DNA from: Amycolatopsis acidicola
GTDB taxonomy: Bacteria > Actinomycetota > Actinomycetes > Mycobacteriales > Pseudonocardiaceae
Direction: 5' to 3'
DNA: 64,000 bases
Assembly: GCF_007713735.2 (NCBI RefSeq)
Contig: NZ_VMNW02000021.1
Span: forward strand, 1-64,000
Both the position numbers and the translations under genes were made by a program. Position 1 is the stretch's first letter. The number at the start of each line of letters is the position of its first letter. This document shows positions 61,897-64,000 of the stretch, in pieces. Under the pieces are notes generated by a model. That model saw only the letters and a list, made by a program, of their open reading frames with translations. It ran no database searches and was not told the DNA's origin.

Positions 61897-63018
61897 ATGA
61901 CGACCATGAAGATGAACGGTGCTGTTCTCTGGGGTCCCCACGAGGACTGGAGCGTCGAAGAGGTCGAGCTGGACGGGCCCCGCGAAGGGGAGGTCCTGGT
62001 CGCCTGGCAGTCGACCGGCCTGTGCCACTCGGACCACCACCCGCGGGCCGGGGACGCGCCTGCGATGCTGCCGACCATCGGAGGGCACGAAGGTGCCGGG
62101 CTGGTGCAGGAGGTGGGCGCGGGCGTCACCACGCTCAAGCCCGGCGATCACGTGGTCGGCTCCTTCATCCCCGCCTGCGGGCGCTGCCGGTGGTGCTCGA
62201 CCGGGCGGCAGAACCTGTGTGACTTCGGCGCGCTGATCATGCAGGGCGCCAATCTCGACGGGACGTTCCGGCGCCACGCCCGCGGTAAGGACATCGGAGC
62301 CATCTCCCTGCTGGGCACGTTCGCGCCCTACGCGACCGTGCCCGAGGTGTCGCTCGTCAAGATCGAGGACGACTACGACCTCTCCCGTGCCTGTCTCGTG
62401 GGCTGCGGGGTCACCACCGGCTGGGGATCGGCGGTCAACACCGCCAAGGTCCAGCCGGGGGACACGGTCGTCGTCATCGGCATCGGCGGGATCGGCGCCG
62501 GCGCGCTCCAGGGCGCCCGCATCGCGGGTGCGGAAAAGATCATCGCCGTCGACATCGTGCCCGGCAAGCGCGCGGCCGCCGAACAGTTCGGCGCGACCCA
62601 TTTCGCGACGAGCTTCGAGGAAGCGACCGAACTCGTCGGCGAACTGACCCGCGGCGTCATGGCGGACTCGGCGATCCTGACGGTCGGGCTCGTGGAGGGC
62701 CCGATGATCGGGCAGTCGCTCGAACTCGTGCGCAAGGCCGGATCCGTTGTCGTCACTGGTATCGCGGCCTTTTCCGACGTCACTCCCACGCTCCCGCTGG
62801 CCATGTTCACGCTGTTCCAGAAGCGGGTGCTGGGCAGCTTGTTCGGCGAAGCCAACCCGCGCGCGGACATTCCGCGCCTGCTGAGCCTGTACCGCGAAGG
62901 CAAGCTGCTGCTCGACGAGATGGTCACCACCGAGTACAAGCTCACCGAAATCAACAGCGCCTACGACGACATGCTGGCCGGCCGGATCGTCCGCGGCGTC
63001 ATCCAGCACCAGCATTGA
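61897..63018 (+). CDS. NDMA-dependent zinc alcohol dehydrogenase
   Basis: 373 residues. Catalytic zinc ligands are C43 (GLCHSDHH) and H64-E65 (GGHEGAG); the structural zinc uses C94, C97, C100 and C108 (ACGRCRWCSTGRQNLC). GIGGIGAGALQGARIAGA binds the nicotinamide. The wording CDFGALIMQGANLDGT and GEANPRADIPRLLSLYREGKLLLDEMVT is that of nicotinoprotein, NDMA-dependent enzymes, which need mycofactocin to be re-oxidised in vivo. GGAGG precedes the ATG. The aldehyde dehydrogenase next door would finish oxidation to the acid. Confidence 0.9.
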   Translation: MTTMKMNGAVLWGPHEDWSVEEVELDGPREGEVLVAWQSTGLCHSDHHPRAGDAPAMLPTIGGHEGAGLVQEVGAGVTTLKPGDHVVGSFIPACGRCRWCSTGRQNLCDFGALIMQGANLDGTFRRHARGKDIGAISLLGTFAPYATVPEVSLVKIEDDYDLSRACLVGCGVTTGWGSAVNTAKVQPGDTVVVIGIGGIGAGALQGARIAGAEKIIAVDIVPGKRAAAEQFGATHFATSFEEATELVGELTRGVMADSAILTVGLVEGPMIGQSLELVRKAGSVVVTGIAAFSDVTPTLPLAMFTLFQKRVLGSLFGEANPRADIPRLLSLYREGKLLLDEMVTTEYKLTEINSAYDDMLAGRIVRGVIQHQH

Positions 63019-63043
63019 ACCCCTGACCGAAGGAAGCATCGAC

Positions 63044-64000
63044 ATGGCAAGCAACGAAGCGGCCCTGTTCATCGGAGGTGAGCTCCGTGCGGCGAAGTCG
63101 GCCGCGCGGATCGGGGTCGTCAACCCGGCCACCGAAGAGACCATCGGCTCCATCGCCGACGCGAGCGCCGAGGACGTCGACCAGGCCGTGCAGTCCGCCG
63201 CGGCCGCATTCGATGGCGCCTGGGGTGACACCACGGGTCCCGAGCGTGCCGCTCACCTCCGTGCCCTGGCGAACGAGCTGGAGGCGCGTGGGGACCGGAT
63301 CGCCGCGGCGGTCACCGCGCAGAACGGCATGCCGCTGGCGATGTCCCAGTATGCCAACGACATCCTGCCCGTGGAGTCCTATCGCTACTTCGCGGATCTC
63401 GCGGAGAAGGCCGGTGAAGAAGAGATCCGCCCGTCACGAGACGGGTCGACCACCGTGCTGCGGCGCGAACCGATCGGCGTCGCGGGCCTGATCGTTCCGT
63501 GGAACGGCCCGCACACCCTGCTCGCCTGGAAGCTCGGCGCGGCGCTGGCCGCCGGCTGCACGGTGGTGTTCAAGGCCGCGCCGGAGACCTCGCTGGACCT
63601 GCCGATCTTCGCCGAAGCCGTGCAGGCGGCCGGAATTCCCGCCGGTGTCATCAACTACGTGACGGGCGGGGCCGAGGCCGGGCGGGCGCTGGTCCGACAC
63701 CCCGGCGTCGGGAAGATCGCGTTCACCGGGTCGAGCGCGGCCGGCCGCGAGATCGCCGCGGCGTGCGGTGAGGCGCTCAAGCCGGTCACGCTGGAACTGG
63801 GCGGCAAGTCGGCGGCCATCCTGCTCGACGACGTGGACCTGCCGTCGTTCACCGCCAACATCCCGGTGGTGTGCATCCCGAACTCCGGCCAGATCTGCTA
63901 CTCGAGCACCCGCGTGCTCGCTCCGCGGTCGCGCTACGCGGAGGCCGTCGAAGCGATCGCGGCGGCCGCCGCGGGGCTTACGGTCGGCGACCCACTGGAC
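63044..64000 (+). CDS. Aldehyde dehydrogenase (partial, runs off right edge)
   Basis: 319 codons are visible. VPWNGPHTLLAWKLGAALAAGCTVVFKAAPE and FTGSSAAGREIAA build the coenzyme fold, Glu251 is in LELGGKS, and nucleophile Cys285 is in SGQICYSST. The C-terminal 150 or so residues lie outside. GAAGGAAGC leads the ATG. Directly after the alcohol dehydrogenase with a 25-base gap, it likely oxidises that enzyme's aldehyde product. Confidence 0.9.
   Translation, partial: MASNEAALFIGGELRAAKSAARIGVVNPATEETIGSIADASAEDVDQAVQSAAAAFDGAWGDTTGPERAAHLRALANELEARGDRIAAAVTAQNGMPLAMSQYANDILPVESYRYFADLAEKAGEEEIRPSRDGSTTVLRREPIGVAGLIVPWNGPHTLLAWKLGAALAAGCTVVFKAAPETSLDLPIFAEAVQAAGIPAGVINYVTGGAEAGRALVRHPGVGKIAFTGSSAAGREIAAACGEALKPVTLELGGKSAAILLDDVDLPSFTANIPVVCIPNSGQICYSSTRVLAPRSRYAEAVEAIAAAAAGLTVGDPLD

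Overview
The window is high-GC actinobacterial DNA. It has GTG and TTG starts, ATGA/GTGA gene overlaps, a complete mce transport locus with yrbE genes, and enzymes of the mycofactocin-dependent type. Gene content points to a Pseudonocardiaceae/Nocardia-like actinomycete such as Amycolatopsis; that is inference from gene style, not a database match. No tRNA, rRNA, CRISPR array, IS element or prophage gene is visible.

Layout. 1-828: edge of a cupin-like gene and a decayed 3-hydroxyacyl-CoA dehydrogenase. 829-2547: small membrane/cytochrome oxidase III-IV-like operon. 2639-5574: lipocalin-like protein plus acyl-CoA ligase. 5805-7209: small membrane protein and a mycofactocin-type SDR. 7281-10387: complete P450 system (SCP2-like protein, reductase, ferredoxin, P450). 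10991-12399: ECF sigma factor and TetR regulator. 12439-14001: aldehyde dehydrogenase. 14391-25667: mce locus (mceG, yrbEA, yrbEB, mceA-F, two Mce-associated proteins) with a frameshift in mceE. 25684-26120: two gene remnants meeting at a scar. 26271-39105: beta-oxidation genes (five acyl-CoA dehydrogenases, two crotonases, SDR, thiolase, CoA-transferase) with a thioesterase and a carotenoid oxygenase. 39146-44680: nitroreductase, acyl-CoA ligase, two TetR regulators, two alpha/beta hydrolases. 44728-51388: crotonase, second lipocalin-like protein, two acyl-CoA ligases, thiolase. 51620-55571: second carotenoid oxygenase, Baeyer-Villiger monooxygenase, SnoaL-like protein. 55630-64000: two kinase-like proteins and a probable seven-gene operon (membrane protein, kinase-like protein, MFS transporter, SDR, luciferase-like monooxygenase, Zn alcohol dehydrogenase, aldehyde dehydrogenase).

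Together the genes look like one dispersed catabolic island for a hydrophobic, probably isoprenoid or aromatic substrate. Uptake would be by the Mce complex and an aromatic-acid-type MFS carrier. Oxygenases (P450, carotenoid-cleavage-type dioxygenases, Baeyer-Villiger and F420-type monooxygenases) would cleave it, dehydrogenases would oxidise alcohols and aldehydes, CoA ligases would activate the acids, and beta-oxidation would follow. The substrate cannot be read from sequence.

The most notable signal is regulatory. A 17-bp palindrome, TGAGAC-N5-GTCTCA, occurs at twelve places, all in promoter regions of these catabolic operons. A second palindrome, GTGAACGATCGTTCAC, marks another set of promoters. 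Each set has a TetR gene in the window next to its own sites. The two carotenoid oxygenase paralogues fall under different palindromes, which suggests two interlocked regulons.
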